A DNA stretch of 64,000 bases from assembly GCA_022579005.1 (NCBI GenBank), contig MU401619.1, positions 23,705 to 87,704 of the forward strand, in the 5' to 3' direction. Made by a program: the position numbers and the translations under genes. Position 1 is the stretch's first letter, and every line of letters starts with the position of its first letter. This DNA comes from Poronia punctata. Lineage: Eukaryota; Ascomycota; Sordariomycetes; Xylariales; Xylariaceae. This document shows, piece by piece, positions 1 to 12,639 of this stretch. Under the pieces are notes generated by a model. It saw only the letters and a program-made list of their open reading frames with translations, did no database searches and was not told the origin of the DNA.

Positions 1-1016
1 TCAGCGGTCACAGATCTTGGAGCAGCTGGCTGCCATGAAGCGAAACGAGGACCCTGCCGCAGTTGCTGGCGAGTACGGCAATAAGACGCTCTACCGAATG
101 CTCGGCTACTTCTCCATCATCGGTCTCCTCCGCGTCCACACCCTGCTAGGTGACTTCAGCCTTGCGCTGAAGACGCTCGACGATATCGAGCTTAACAAGA
201 AGGCCATGTTCGCCCGTGTCATGGCTGCTCACTTCACCACGTATTACTACGTTGGCTTCTCCTACATGATGATGCAACGGTACGCCGATGCTATCCGCAT
301 GTTCAGCCATATCCTCGTCTACGTTTCCCGGACGAAGAACTTCCAGAAGAACGCACAATACGATTCCATCACCAAGAAGAATGATCAGATGTACGCTCTT
401 ATTGCCATCTGCGTTGCATTCCACCCCACACGCCTGGATGACACCATCCACACCGCTCTGCGAGAGAAGTACGGAGACCAGCTCCTGAAGCTACAGCGTG
501 GCGGTCCCGAATCTCTCCCCATCTTCGAGGAGCTGTTCCGAGCTGCCTGCCCCAAATTCATCTCACCCACACCTCCCGACTTTGATAACCCAGAGGCCAA
601 TGTCGATCCGATTGAACACCACCTCTCCATCTTCATGGATGAGGTCAAGACCAACATGTTCAGCCCCACCTTGAAGTCGTACTTGCGTCTCTACACAACC
701 ATGGATCTTAAGAAGCTCGCTGGGTTCCTAGACAAGCAGCCCGAGGAACTCCGCTCCCTACTACTGGTGAACAAGCAGAGGACCAAGCAACTGCGCTGGG
801 CCGACCAGGGTCTGCTGGATGGCGAGTGGGTGAACGTCAGCGATTTGGATTACGCCCTACAGGGGGTAAGTTGCAACCCTACTCTTCTCCAACGACTTTC
901 CCGTGGTAGTAGTACTAACCATGGATCTGCAGGATCTTATTCACATTTCAGAGGCCAAGGTGGGACGGAAACTCGTCGATTGGTATCTGCGCAACTTGAC
1001 GCGGACATATAACTGA
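1..1016 (+). CDS. EIF3L: Eukaryotic translation initiation factor 3 subunit L, 3' part
   Basis: This is the C-terminal part of eIF3 subunit L, a PCI-domain scaffold protein of the cytosolic eIF3 complex that helps load mRNA on the 40S ribosome. The gene runs off the left edge; the reading frame is open from base 2, so the true start is outside the window. The text matches the family closely: the stretch around YRMLGYFSIIGLLRVH, the helical repeat region, then the PCI part with LKSYLRLYTTMDLKKLAGF. An intron lies at 866-932 (GTAAG donor, ACTAAC branch, CAG acceptor). After it the second exon (933-1016) gives the conserved end with VGRKLVDWYLRN and stop TGA at 1014-1016. Without the splice the frame would end in unrelated residues. 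Function is known from the family; exon structure is read here. Confidence 0.95.
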
Positions 1017-2530
1017 GACCCCACTGCGGGGGAGAACCGGGGATATCTTCGCGTCTCCATGTCGGCAGATATGACAGGCATGACAGGGGAATGAATAAGA
1101 AACACAGGTCAGGTCATTGTACGTCGGGAACATGATTTACACACGCAACGGGTGGGTCGTCGATTTGCATTGCACAGGCGTCACGGGTCACGTTACGAGA
1201 ACCGCTCTCATACTCCAACCAAAAAAGAAAGCCCAGCACTAAACCGGGAATGGTTGCAAAAGTAGAGAGAGCTGACTGGCTAATCTGGGTTGGTTGATTG
1301 GCCGGGCTGGGCCGATCGATGAGAATGAGAAAGAAACAGAGAAAATGGCGGAATATCTTTTCCATACACACGAGGTAGAAGGGAAGAAAGACCACGGTTG
1401 TATGCTAGCGAGGTCTACCCGCCATTTGATAAGTAATTGATTAAGAAAAAAAGACATTTAATGCCCACTGTTCTGTTTTGATCCATTTACGAGCATGGTT
1501 TAATCTTAATTTCTACAACAGTGTAGTATTAATATGATCATCGAGACCGCGTGTGCCTCCCTTACTAGACAAATACCTAGCATATCCCCGGCAAACCTGT
1601 ACTTTATCGTTATGTCTTACTTTATTATCAACAAGGAAAAAAGACGGTGACACCGAAAGAAAAGAAAAAAACCCGGGTCAGTCTACCTACTGTACAAAAC
1701 AAGAATCTCCAGAAATAAAAAAAGAAATTAAATTGGGCGAAAAAAATAGAACACAACCACGGCCCAACCCAACCTACCTAACCTAACCTAACCTAATCAC
1801 CCTTAAACCGTAAACGCTTGGAAAGATAAAAAGGATGACCTTCCTACCACATGGTTGCCAAGAGCCTTATTTACTTCTGTGCATCCGCATCGAAGCCCTT
1901 TGTGCGGGCCATAGAACTTGAGACTTTGCCGTTTAAGTAAAGGTAATAAATAACCATGTACAGTGCGTCTCACCACTATAGGTATCATGATGATAAATCC
2001 GTATGCCAGTATTACAATATTAGGCCCTAGGAATTATTGTTTTACAAATTTGAACTAGGTATTGCGTATAAAAAAAAAGAAACATGGCTCATCCAGATTT
2101 AGGTAGTTACCTAATTTTGGCTAAGCCCTATCAAAATCATAAATGCACGTTCGACCAATTCCTTTTACATATTCATTAGATAACACTGGACCCTCGAATA
2201 GGTAGCTTGATTATTGAATGTGCCTTGGTATTGCGGGACCGGGACAGGCCGGAGGCGGTCAGACCAGTGCAGGCCCAGGACGGGACAGGCCGGAAAAGTT
2301 GAAAGGGAATTAGGTAATAAACTAGTAATACATTTACAATGTCAAGGTGTACTCAACTGGGAAATAATATAAAGGACAGGAATCGATACCTCGGGGGTTT
2401 GTTGGATACGTACCTAACCTGGGCACCTAAACGTAAGTAATAAGCAATCATAGTAGACTGTTTATATAGCAAAGCCTCGGCCGTTATCAGTGAACAAAAC
2501 CAGGAGTAAAATAATTGTGGACCGACGAAA

Positions 2531-2558
2531 TGGATGGATGGATGGATGGATGGATGGA
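2531..2558. repeat. (TGGA)7 microsatellite
   Basis: Seven perfect tandem copies of TGGA in intergenic DNA. Confidence 0.95.
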
Positions 2559-4283
2559 CACTTGTTTCGTCCCCGCCTGTGTGCTGACTCCCGAGATACG
2601 ATCGAGCGGGCCGAGGGGCTAAAATCCTAACCCGTGAGAATAGCGAAAATATCAGATAACAACACAATTACCATACTGGTATTACGGTTATGCTAGATGG
2701 CCTATGTGTTTACATGTAAGTTAGAGACAATTTTACAAACGGATGTGTGGGATGGATGACGGCCCTGGATATGTGCCTACTCGGTGAGGCTGCAGCATTG
2801 GCGGAAGCAAGCCAAGAGATTGTGCACATTGGTCCCTCCGCGGTGGATTCAACCAACATACCTATCTGTGGTCAATATCAGGGCTTGGGTTACAGCAGGA
2901 CTCCTTTAACGAGGAGGTGCCAGGAGTCTTTGGACCGGTCCAGTTCCTACCTTATGTAATCGGCATAACCCAGGCGGCCAACAGGCAGGTTGGCAGGGTA
3001 GGTGCCTTATCGATTCGACAGCCGGCGCGTGCGTGCCGCGTTGGGATGATTTGTTTGGTGCAAAATGGCTGTTCCTCTCGAGCGGTTGCCTGATAACGAG
3101 TCGTATAGGACTTTCTCCGACTACACTCCGCCGCTTGCTTGTCCCATATCTAGGGCGGTCAAGTTCGAGCGAGATAAGATTTAGCTCATGTTTTACAGTC
3201 GGTCGGACGAAAATGTGTCAAGGTGGCCAGCGTCCTGTCGACTACCCGGTATTACGATGGTCGGGGCAGAGGTGATAATTGTTTAGTGCCTGATCATTGG
3301 GCTTCATTCCTCTTCAGCTGCCAATTTAGGCTTGATGCAGGGCCCTCTGCAAACTACGATGTTCGTGTAGGCGTCTATAACACAGGCGGAATACCTCGTA
3401 CATAGAGCGTATAGAAGACTATGCACATTGCATGGTGTAGCGGACAAGACGGTGCAACGTCCTAGTGCAACGGCAACACCCGCCGTCGTTTCTTTCACCG
3501 ACACGTTTACAGGGTCGTGCTCGTGCCGCTGGCGCCGTGGCGTCCCGTTGCAAAATCGCAAATAGCGGAACCTATACGTGTATATGTCTGAAGACCGTAC
3601 AAAGAACCTACAATAATGTTTAGGTCTTATCCTCGTCATCCTCCGCCGAATCCCGGACAAGAACAATCCCCCAGCCTTTATTGTCACTGAATACACAGTG
3701 GCCAAGGCTGAGGGCAGATAAGAAGTTCGGATACTGACCTAAAACGGCGGCACCTTTGCCTCGTGACCGTGACCGTGAACATGAACCAACAGTACTCATA
3801 TCCATACGACTACGTAGCTCGTCGTGCTGACACTAGTATTGGAGGCCTGCGAAATCACCCCTCTTTTTAGCTGCTCGTCTCTAATCGGCTCTCTTCTTGG
3901 CTTAGACGAGCCGAGTACATGCCAAGATTGCCAAGGCTGTGGCACGTAGCAGTCTTGCAGCTTCTCCGGGTTGTTGGAACCTCTTGGAGGATAAAAGGCG
4001 TCGGTCGTTGGTAAAAAAACGGAGCCGCTTGGAACGGCAAAGTCGGCTCTTGATTGCCAGCTGAGCACCTGAAACGCCCTTTGCCAAGATGTTCTTTTCT
4101 TTTTTTGTAGGTAACGGAAATCTAGTAGGAACCATATGGGCGATTGTAACAGGAGGATTGTGTTGTCCTGGGAAGATGTAGGTTCTTCTGTCATCAGTCG
4201 ACTGGGGTTTCAACCCACAAATCCGCAGGTGGCACGTCTACTCGTATCTCTGTGCATCTGTGAACCAGAAGTTGGAGCCTCTT

Positions 4284-4307
4284 GCTGCTGCTGCTGCTGC
4301 TGCTGCT
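4284..4307. repeat. (GCT)8 microsatellite
   Basis: Eight perfect GCT units in non-coding DNA. Confidence 0.95.
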
Positions 4308-7034
4308 CCCGGCTTTACTGCAACGCAACTTCGGTTAGATAGGGTGACATGCGCACGACATTGGATTGCAGCCTTGCTCAATAGGTAGGTTTGGAGAGTG
4401 GAGGGTGCGTCCTGGCGTGCCTGGGTAAAGCAGTCGGTCTGTGTTGTTCCTACCTATTTGTTTCGCTCTCCACGCTCCAAACTCCGAGCTCCTTCCTTCC
4501 CTCACCCTATGTATGTAAGATTCAAGATAGGTAGTGCAGGAGCGGAGGAGGTGGCGGCGGGGAGGAACATTCAAGTTTCTACTCATGTAGGTAAAACCAA
4601 CAAAAAGTACCTGAAACCTCCGAGTAAGTAGAGTACGTGAGGTAGGCTTGGTATCTACAACACCATGCAGTTGCAGTGGATGACGACAATGACAAGATTC
4701 TGGATCCATCGTTTGGGGCCTGGGGCAGATTTGATGGATGCATTGGGACCAGGCCATCGTTCGATTCCTACTTGGTATGCTGGGCAGGGTGTCATCCGCT
4801 CGCATGACATCAAATGGGGCAATACCGCTAACCACCATCTGGTGTAGCTGCCCGTAGCTGAAGTGTTTAGACAATGGCCAACGTCTGTGTGCAAAGGCAT
4901 CAGCCCAGCACGTGTTCTCATTAAAGAAGTAGTCGTAGGTTAGCAGATAACATATATTTGCCACGCCGTCCTCCGTGAGAAGATGATCATGGAGACAACT
5001 GCTAAACTTGCACGATGGGGTTTGAATTGGAGTTGGAACGGAGACACCCACAGGAATCATCTCCAAGAAATGCAAAGAAATTACAGCAGATGGGCGACTC
5101 ACAGTGTGTCGATCACATGCGCTTACCCCATACAGTACGTCCAATTAGAAGTTGGAATATGGACAGAATAGGTACAAACCCATATCGCGGATACCTAAAT
5201 CCACAGGTGGTAAGTTTACTCGTACTACTCAGTACACCTCGATGCAAGCAAGTATGTTTTTTGGTGTCTTCTTAACGTATTCCAGCAGGAAGAACTGCAT
5301 CTTATCTGGTCGACATAAAAACGGGGTACAGTATGGCCTTCCTCTACTTTATCAAAGTAATATTACTGTGGTAGGTAGAGTAGGAATAACTTGATATGTA
5401 GACCGTACCGCGAACTGTTAACCTTTGAGTGTCTGGATTCCTTAGTACAATCCGTCTACCGGTGGATCTAGACACCTAAAGCCCACCTTATATTTGACTT
5501 TAAAATGAGACGGCTAGTTGGGTACACACTATGCTGCTTTTTGGGCCTCTTTTGTACTTGTCTCGTACCAATATTTACGTGTACATAGAGGTACAGCCCA
5601 CATTTTGGGGTTAGGTGGATATGAATCTAGGGCTGTCCAGGTACTTGAGATACCTACAAGTATCCCTACCTACTTCTTACATGTGAGCAGGGGACTCGGT
5701 ACATTACATTGTACCTATTCTGGGCGATAGGTACCTGCACCCAAGCCTTTAGCCGATGCGCTCTGTCCCCAATCCGCCCCAAGTCGCGAAAATTGGCATA
5801 AGATTTTATAATGACTTTGATACCCTCTTCGACAAAACCGACATCCATCCGCCATCCTGCTACCGTGCCTCACCTTGCTTAGCTTCCTTGGCTCGCTTTC
5901 ATTCCTTGACCAAATTATGACATGTCCAAGGATACCCTCCCATTATTGCCTGCACAGCCGAGCATCTGATTGACGTGCAATACCGATGTGAGCGTCGCCG
6001 GCCTGTTCAGCCCTTTCGAGTTTCTTCCCTGCCGAGTTCGGTTTTCTATTGTGTGCTTTGTCAAATTTTATCTGCCAGTGACCTTACCTAACCCACAACT
6101 ACCTAGAAACTTGATTTATTTAGCACTTGTGTTTGCCGTTTATCTTATCTTGGTTCTGGCATCTTTACGCTCCAGTATTATTTACAGCTTTACTGCTGGG
6201 GAACTCTAAATCCTAACTTTGCCCTCGAATTAGACGGATCTGCCTGCCTACTGCACCTACGTCCTGCATCATACCACCCATCTACCAGAGTACCTACCAG
6301 TATACTTGCCTGGGCACCTGTCTTCTCAAACTGATTACCTAACGATTGGGTACGTCCTTCCCTAACGATATACGATACTACTCGACTTCGACGAGTCACC
6401 TATTTCGGCAGACGAGCTTCCAAAGTTGCCATCATATTCCTGTGTCTAGTCCTGGCACAGCTTTATCCGCAGAGGAACATCTGTTACTTGGGAGAGCTCG
6501 ACGTGCGAGAAAACCTTACCCTCCTGTTGAATCTTAAAACGCCGACAAAAAAGTGAGTGTTGGGGCGGCATCCGTACAAAACCCAACTCGACCAAGTTTC
6601 CGAGGGCTGTTGCGTATTCATCCCATTCCCATAGCCAGCCACAATAGTGTGCGCTGCCCGAGCTATCGAGTCCCGCACGTCGCTTTGTAGATTGAAGACC
6701 AGCAAGTACTGCTCCACACGATAACGCCCGACATAAACCCATCGATTCTCGCCTGGCTATCCGCGCTTCGGATCTTTTCTGTGATATCATCATTTGATCT
6801 TGTCTGATAGTGCGCCCGCTTCCTACGACGTGTCGTAGCTATTGTTCTTGTCATCGTTGACGAGAGCAGCTACAAAGCTTACCCTAAAGCAATCCGCCCG
6901 ACTCAATGCAGCTCAGCACTTATTTGCTTCTGTCCTCTATTTGAGGCGCTTGGGTTGGGTTTTGCCATAATACTTGTCCAGCTACCTACCATCTTTGTTT
7001 GACAGCCATCGCAAAATTACCCTCATAGCCGAGT

Positions 7035-9289
7035 ATGTCGGCCGAGGTACCAGTCGCGAGCCCGGTGAGCGACATCTCACCTAAATCACAACCGACGCCG
7101 AAAAGGACTGATTACTTCAGCCTGGAAAGAAAACAACAACAGGCCGTTATCGACGGCCAAGACGACCGGAAACTCCGCATACCTCAATCCTCAGACGAGA
7201 AGAAGCATGTAGTGACCTTCGATGTCGCAAACCCCGAAAGGGATACGGATAATACCGGAGATGCCAGCGCTACCACACCTGGCGAGACTACCTCGACTTC
7301 GGGCAGTAGTGCTCCTAATTCCCGGAAGGGCTCCCTCGGAAACGTCACATTTGTGACCCCCAATAACCCGTCGCTTCCCCGTGGATTGAAGAAACCACAT
7401 AGTGGCAGCCGCATAAGAGAGGCGTCGCCACCTCACCGAAGGTAAGTCGTTTGCTTTGGTCTTGGCCTATATAGTTGTGCCCTCTTGCTTTCATGGCCCT
7501 ACCCTTCTTCTATAATGGCCCCATTTTCCAGCTTTACTGGCCAAAACCCCGTCCGTATTGGTTACCAACATGACGTCGTTTGTCCTTGTGGAGCTCGAAA
7601 GTTTACTCGCCTGGTGGGGCTTCGCCTCGGCTCAGACCCTCGTTGAAGCAAAAAGTGTCGCGATGGAGCTCAAGGACGAACTCTAATAAGCGCTGCGTCC
7701 CGCCAATGCCTTCAAAACCAACCCAACCCAACCCACACCCCCAGTTGACGTGGGGAAGAATGGTCCCTCGCAAGCTAGAGTCTACAGCTGGATCCTCTCA
7801 AGTGTCACCAGTTGCGATAGAAGGGCTGCCAAATGTCGTCGATGATCATAAACTCGCATCAATTCCGGTGAGCTGGGCTCTGCCAAGTGGCATGCGTCTG
7901 TACCCATTTGCCAGCTCCGCCACGATGCCCCGCTTGTAGCCTTTGTTAGCCTTTTTCCCCACCCCTCTCCTCACCCCGAACCCGTAACGGAATCCCAGGC
8001 CACTTGATGCATCTGGTGACGCCTAGTCTGTGTTCCTTGAACCCGAGTGGTGGCATGACCCTTTGTTTCTAGTCTCTCCTCTTTCCAACTGCCCTCGCCG
8101 CCAAAACTGTCCCCTAATCGTGTTTTGCCCTGATCACATGCCGTGGGAGACCACAATTGGGTGTTATACTTGATGGCAACTGAAACGCTGACCGAGTCGC
8201 GCCCTACAAGGTTCGAATCGCACGTAGCATTCGACAACATTCCCTTGGGTGATCCGACACCCTACAACCCGATATCATTCACCCTCAACGTCCGACATGC
8301 CGGTTTTCAATTCCGACGGCGGCATCGCACCTTTATGGTCGGAGTCGACGATAATGCATACTCGGATCATGCCCTGAGATGGCTCTTGGACGAACTTGTC
8401 GATGACGGCGACGAGATAGTGTGCGTCAGAGTCATCGAGACGCAAGTCCGCTTAACAGACAAGACTTATCAAGACGACGCCAAGGCCTTGATGGAATCAA
8501 TACAGCACAAGAATGTCCAGAATCGCGCCATTAGCCTAGTGCTGGAATATGCGGTCGGGAAATTACACAACACCTTTCAACATCTCGTAAGTTTCCCCAC
8601 AAGAACCATTCGGCAATTGGATTGGACAATGACCTCTTTCTAACCCGGCTCCCCTGCAGATCAAGATCTACCAGCCGTCAATGCTGATCGTCGGCACAAA
8701 GGGCCGTAACATGGAGGGTGTCCATGGCTTCTTGGTCAACAGGAGCTCATTTTCCAAATACTGCCTCCAATACTCTCCGGTGCCCGTTGTAGTCGTGCGC
8801 CCTACAGAGAAACGCGAGAAGAAGAAAGCTAAACGAGCCGGGGACCCTTCGAGACAGAGTTATATCCAGATTTTGGGTGGCCGGAAGCACGAGGCGGACA
8901 GTGATGATTCCAGCGCCTACCAACTCGAGCCCATCCTCACGGCCGACGAGGAGGCGCACCGAGTAGCGGTTGCTGTTGGACTACCCGCTACTTACGATCC
9001 AACCATCAAACCTCTCGATACCTCTACTTTATTGCGAAGAGCTACCCGGCAGCCGGTCAAGGAGACAGTCAAGAAGGTGGCCCAGCCTGTGGAGAAGAAG
9101 GAAGATTCGGGCTCGGAGGATGAAGAGGAAGGATTCGAAGTCAGTGCGGGGGCTGACTTGCTGAAGAAAGAGAAGCTCCACAAGATGGAGCTGAATGAGG
9201 GGGCGGCGCTTCGTGCTGAAATGAACAAGAATAGCACCGCATCTCAGGACAGCGACGAAGACCCTGGTGGTGGTGGTGCCAAGACCTGA
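7035..9289 (+). CDS. Universal stress protein (UspA) domain protein
   Basis: Fungal protein with a UspA nucleotide-binding domain and long disordered flanks. Exons 7035-7441, 8211-8586 and 8660-9289 give 470 aa. The N-terminal 136 residues are Ser/Thr/Pro-rich and end in the conserved SPPHRR segment. The Usp fold starts at RTFMVGVDDNAYSDHALRWL and ends with the ATP-loop signature LIVGTKGR...FSKYCLQYSPVPVVVVRP. The C-tail is acidic and lysine-rich (SGSEDEEEGF). Intron 2 (8587-8659) is ordinary. Intron 1 (7442-8210) is 769 bp. I placed it by phase (AG + G restores Arg) and because RFESHVAFDNIPLG follows directly in related fungal proteins as I remember them. A short intermediate exon or an alternative downstream start at 8143 cannot be excluded. 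The role is probably stress-related nucleotide binding, inferred from the family only. Confidence 0.85.
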
Positions 9290-11484
9290 CACGACGTCGC
9301 ATCGACCTGGATCGACATGGACTAGAAGACGTCAACACTAGCACGCATGGAGGGTAAACAGTATCGGCAGGAAGCGTCATTTTATTAATGCCGTTGATAC
9401 AACATGGGCTACTATAGCAGCGGCGTTGGCAACGGGGAAAAGAGCGTATGGTGTATTATTGGCATGGCATTATTGGATCATCTTGTTTCAGAGGATTGAG
9501 GAACTCTTTGCGTACTGGGAAGATGGTATGTAGTAATAGCTGGTTTAGAGCATCTCTACAACCAGGGTTGTTAAATTAGTATGTAGTAATTGGTACTACA
9601 TGTAGTATTACTACATGTAGTAACGGTGTAGTAACAAGATCTCAATACTAATGTAGTATTAGTATAGGCTATTACTATACTACAAAAAGTGTAGTAATTT
9701 TGTAGTAATTTTTAGTATTACTACAATTACTACAAAATTACTACAATAATTTTTCCGAATTTTTTCCGAATTTCTTTAAATTTTTTTTAATTGTTTTTTT
9801 TAATTTATAAAAGTAAAAAGTCAATTAAATTGTATACAGTGCATCTTTACTAGGCACTGTACATTTACACTGTGTATATAATAGCGTTTTGCTTTTTTAT
9901 ACAGTATTTACACTGTTTTTTAATTAAAAATTAGTATTTTGTAGTAATTGTAGTACTACTACATACTACAGTAGTATTACTACATGTAGTATTAGTATAG
10001 GCATTTACTAACCTATGTAGTATTAGTATAGGCTGTTACTAACTACATGTAGTATTAGTATAGGCAATTACTACATTAGTATTACTAATTTACAACCCTG
10101 TCTACAACGCAAGTAGGAATTTGAGTTTTATCAACTTTTATGTATCTTGTGATATTTTACCCGACGTCATATGCTCTGGATGCTGGAGCCTACATTGGGA
10201 CACTGAAAAATAATCACATAATAAGGTAAAGGCATATTATCTAATCATTTTCACATAATCACTATGTAGCCCAAGTCTTCATGCACCTTTGCCTTGGAAA
10301 GGCTTGTTTATTCAAAAACGAAGCACAGGTGTTTGGTAATAGACGGGTTTGACTTTTACTCTCGGCACGAGAAGAAATCCTTCAGCAAAAGGGGCATGGG
10401 AAAGAGGCCCGGAGCTGTACACACTAATGCCTGTAATATGTGTTCCCATTTTGTCCTTATATCTATGGGATATGGGCCAAGGTAGGGTAATATGAGATGG
10501 AAGGATGCATATGTCACGGTTCAGAAAATCTGCCTTTCTTGGGGATCGAAGTAGGGATTGATTCCACACACTCTTCGACTTTTACCTTGATTTTGCCTTT
10601 CTTGGAAGTGTTTCGGCTGGATGGGATATATCTGTGCATGAATAAGAGTGGTGTGTAGTGTGTGTGCGTGCGTGTATCCCCGACGCCCCCCCGAAGAGAC
10701 AGATAAATAAGGACAAAAGAAAAAAAAATGTCAGCAGTATCTATCTAACAACAACCCAGTAGGAGAAAATCTTGCAGGTATTGCTAGCGAAAAAAGACTG
10801 CCTTATAAAAAAAACTTTCCTTCTCGGCGACCGGAAATTAATTAATGACCTAGGACAATACTGAGGGGCAACTTTAATTTCAGAACGAAAATAAAAGTAG
10901 ATGGGAAAGTCCTGGTGATAAGGAATGGTGCCTTGAAGAAGAAAGAGAAAAAGGGAAGAGGAAGGAGAATTGGATGGGGAGGAGAAGAGAAGAGTTTTGT
11001 GGTGGTGGGTTGTTTGGGGGTGTGGCTGGGTTGGGATGGGGCTGGAGCTGGAGCTGGATACTTTAGGGTACTTGGACGAAGTGTTGTGGCTGGTTAATGT
11101 GGTTACAGTGTTTATTAAAGGGATACAGTATGGTATAAATGTCCGAGTGCATGTACGAGTACGATAAATCCCTGTGAAAGGGAGTCCTAGATCCCAGTCA
11201 TGATATTCCATTCCGTTTTCTTATCCCCAAACCTATAGATACGGTGCTGAGGTCTTTCTGGACTGTTTGTTAGTGGGGTGATGTAGAGCGAACGAAACTC
11301 TGTTCGCTCGGGAGATGTGACGCAGTGACAGCCTCATGACCGCGAGAAATTAAGAAGCACTTACCTTACGATGGCATCTCATGTCGCCTTTATTCTTAAA
11401 TAAAGGCACACGCCCAATCAAACCAGCTTACCTAGGAAGCAAAGACAAATAGAAACACGTTTTAAAAAATCGTATATAGACCAC
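9290..11484. other. Intergenic region hosting a MITE
   Basis: Apart from the transposon at 9563-10100 I see no gene. At 10640-10670 there is a GT/GCGT-rich run. At 10915-11060 the plus strand is purine-rich; the 156-residue minus-strand frame across it (10741-11211) is a low-complexity Ser/Pro/His shadow. One TACGAGTA octamer lies at 11154-11161. Confidence 0.6.
9563..10100. mobile_element. hAT-type MITE with 8-bp target duplication
   Basis: A 538-bp non-coding element. The left end starts CAGGGTTGTTAAATTAGTA; the right end, reverse-complemented, starts CAGGGTTGTAAATTAGTA, so the terminal inverted repeats match over about 18 bases with one gap. It is flanked by a perfect 8-bp direct duplication, TCTACAAC, at 9555-9562 and 10101-10108. 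An 8-bp duplication and CAGGG-type ends are hallmarks of the hAT superfamily. The interior is very AT-rich and consists of many subterminal copies of words such as GTAGTATTAGTATAGGC and ACTACATGTAGT, and it encodes nothing. It must be mobilised by a transposase from elsewhere in the genome. The intact duplication suggests a fairly recent insertion. Confidence 0.9.
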
Positions 11485-12639
11485 CTACTCATCCTCAAAC
11501 AAATTCAAAACCTTGACCGCATTTCCACCCATAACAGCTCTAGCCTCATCCGACCCATTCCCAAGCGCCTTGGATACCGCCTCCTTATTCCAAGTCATGC
11601 TCTCCCAAACCCCTTGCTCATCGCCCTCGATGGGCGGGAAGAACGGATGATCAGTTCCAAACATCAACCGATCAACCCCAGACGCATCAACCGCCGCCTT
11701 GAGTCCTACATCCGAGTATATGACGGCGTCGAGATAGACCTGTTCTTTTAAAACTTGCCAGATGGTCCTTCGTCCAGAAACTTTCCCCTCTTTGACTAGA
11801 TGTGCGTCGTGGACCACGCAACTCTCGATACGTCCCGCGAGAAAAGGTAATGTCCCGCCGCTGTGAGCGAGTAACATCCGTAGGTCAGGTACTGCGTCGA
11901 ATACACCCGCGAGATACATGCGCGCCACGGCGATGGTCGTTTCCATGGGGAATCCCAGCGCCAGGGGAAGTACATGGCCGTATTCCTCCGTGGCTCTTGG
12001 GCCCCAGACCTCGCTGGGGAGACCGTAGTGCGGGTGTAGGAAGATGGTCAGTTTATTCGCTGCCAGGGCGCGGAACACCGGGACAAGAGCGGCGTCATCC
12101 AGTCCTTTACCTAGGCCTGACGTTCCCAGGATTACGCCTCGGCAATACTTGAGGCCGCGGATGTGGCCGATGGCGGCGAGGAGTGTCTCGGGTGGAGCTG
12201 TGAGCGGGAGTGTAGCGAAGAAGAAGAGTCTGCCTGGATGCGAGGCGCACATCTCGCTAAAGGCCGTGTTGACCGACTTTGCGGTTTCGCCCGCCACCTC
12301 CGAGGGGACGAAATCCAGCCAGGGGTTCGCGAGAGATATTACCGAGATGTCGATGCCGTGGGTATCCATGAAGTGAAGCTTTTGCTCTACCGACGAGTAA
12401 TGGGTCGTCACGGGACGTCCCGGTAAGTTTGGCTTCGAATTTGCACCTGCCGACTCGGCTTCCGATGCCGTGATTTTGTCCAGGGCTTCCGCTTCGGCCG
12501 GCAGGATAATATACCGGGGATCCTTGGCGCCGGCGAATCGCCGGATCAAGGGTATTGTCTTTCTTGATTCCAGAAGCTCGATATAAGCTGGCGGGTACAT
12601 GTGTGTGTGGATGTCCACGACTTTGTGTGAGGATGCCAT
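11485..12639 (-). CDS. Iso-orotate (uracil-5-carboxylate) decarboxylase
   Basis: Single-exon 384-aa enzyme of the amidohydrolase-2 (ACMSD-like) superfamily. It removes CO2 from uracil-5-carboxylate to give uracil, the last step of fungal thymine salvage. The metal site is visible: D9-I-H11-T-H13 at the N-terminus, H202 in LHPHYGLP, H259 in LLAHSGG and D330 in MFGTDHPFFPP. Spacing and surrounding text (LKYCRGVILGTSGLGKGL, LPLALGFPMETTIAVARMY) agree with the characterised iso-orotate decarboxylases of Cordyceps and Metarhizium as I remember them. ATG at 12639 is chosen because the family begins a few residues before VVDIHTHMYPP. The divergent neighbour is thymine 7-hydroxylase, which makes the substrate; that linkage strongly supports this assignment over a generic ACMSD-like protein. 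Confidence 0.92.
   Translation of the reverse strand: MASSHKVVDIHTHMYPPAYIELLESRKTIPLIRRFAGAKDPRYIILPAEAEALDKITASEAESAGANSKPNLPGRPVTTHYSSVEQKLHFMDTHGIDISVISLANPWLDFVPSEVAGETAKSVNTAFSEMCASHPGRLFFFATLPLTAPPETLLAAIGHIRGLKYCRGVILGTSGLGKGLDDAALVPVFRALAANKLTIFLHPHYGLPSEVWGPRATEEYGHVLPLALGFPMETTIAVARMYLAGVFDAVPDLRMLLAHSGGTLPFLAGRIESCVVHDAHLVKEGKVSGRRTIWQVLKEQVYLDAVIYSDVGLKAAVDASGVDRLMFGTDHPFFPPIEGDEQGVWESMTWNKEAVSKALGNGSDEARAVMGGNAVKVLNLFEDE

Larger units (their letters stand above)
1017..7034. other. 6-kb gene-poor intergenic region
   Basis: I see no convincing gene in this stretch. It is moderately AT-rich and full of short words such as TAGGTACC and CCTAACCTAA (about 1774-1797), a TGGA microsatellite (2531-2558), a GCT microsatellite (4284-4307), two copies of GGGACAGGCCGGA near 2238 and 2284, and two TACGAGTA/TACTCGTA octamers (4239, 5217). 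An 810-base open frame on the minus strand (4335-5144) has no recognisable domain and no conserved start context. The last kilobase is probably promoter and 5' UTR of the stress-protein gene at 7035. Confidence 0.6.

Noticed and set aside
1774..1797. CCTAAC repeats resembling telomere sequence
   Set aside because: Fungal telomeres are CCCTAA; this is a CCTAA variant of the dispersed short words, only a few units long, inside ordinary DNA.
4741..4800. tRNA-like B-box (GTTCGATTCC)
   Set aside because: No matching A-box, acceptor stem or cloverleaf could be built around it. No other tRNA or 5S rRNA gene was recognised in the window.
4335..5144. 269-codon open frame on the minus strand
   Set aside because: No domain, no family-like composition, and it overlaps short repeated words; probably chance.
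10741..11211. 156-codon minus-strand frame
   Set aside because: Low-complexity Ser/Pro/His product of a purine-rich stretch; no start context or homology.
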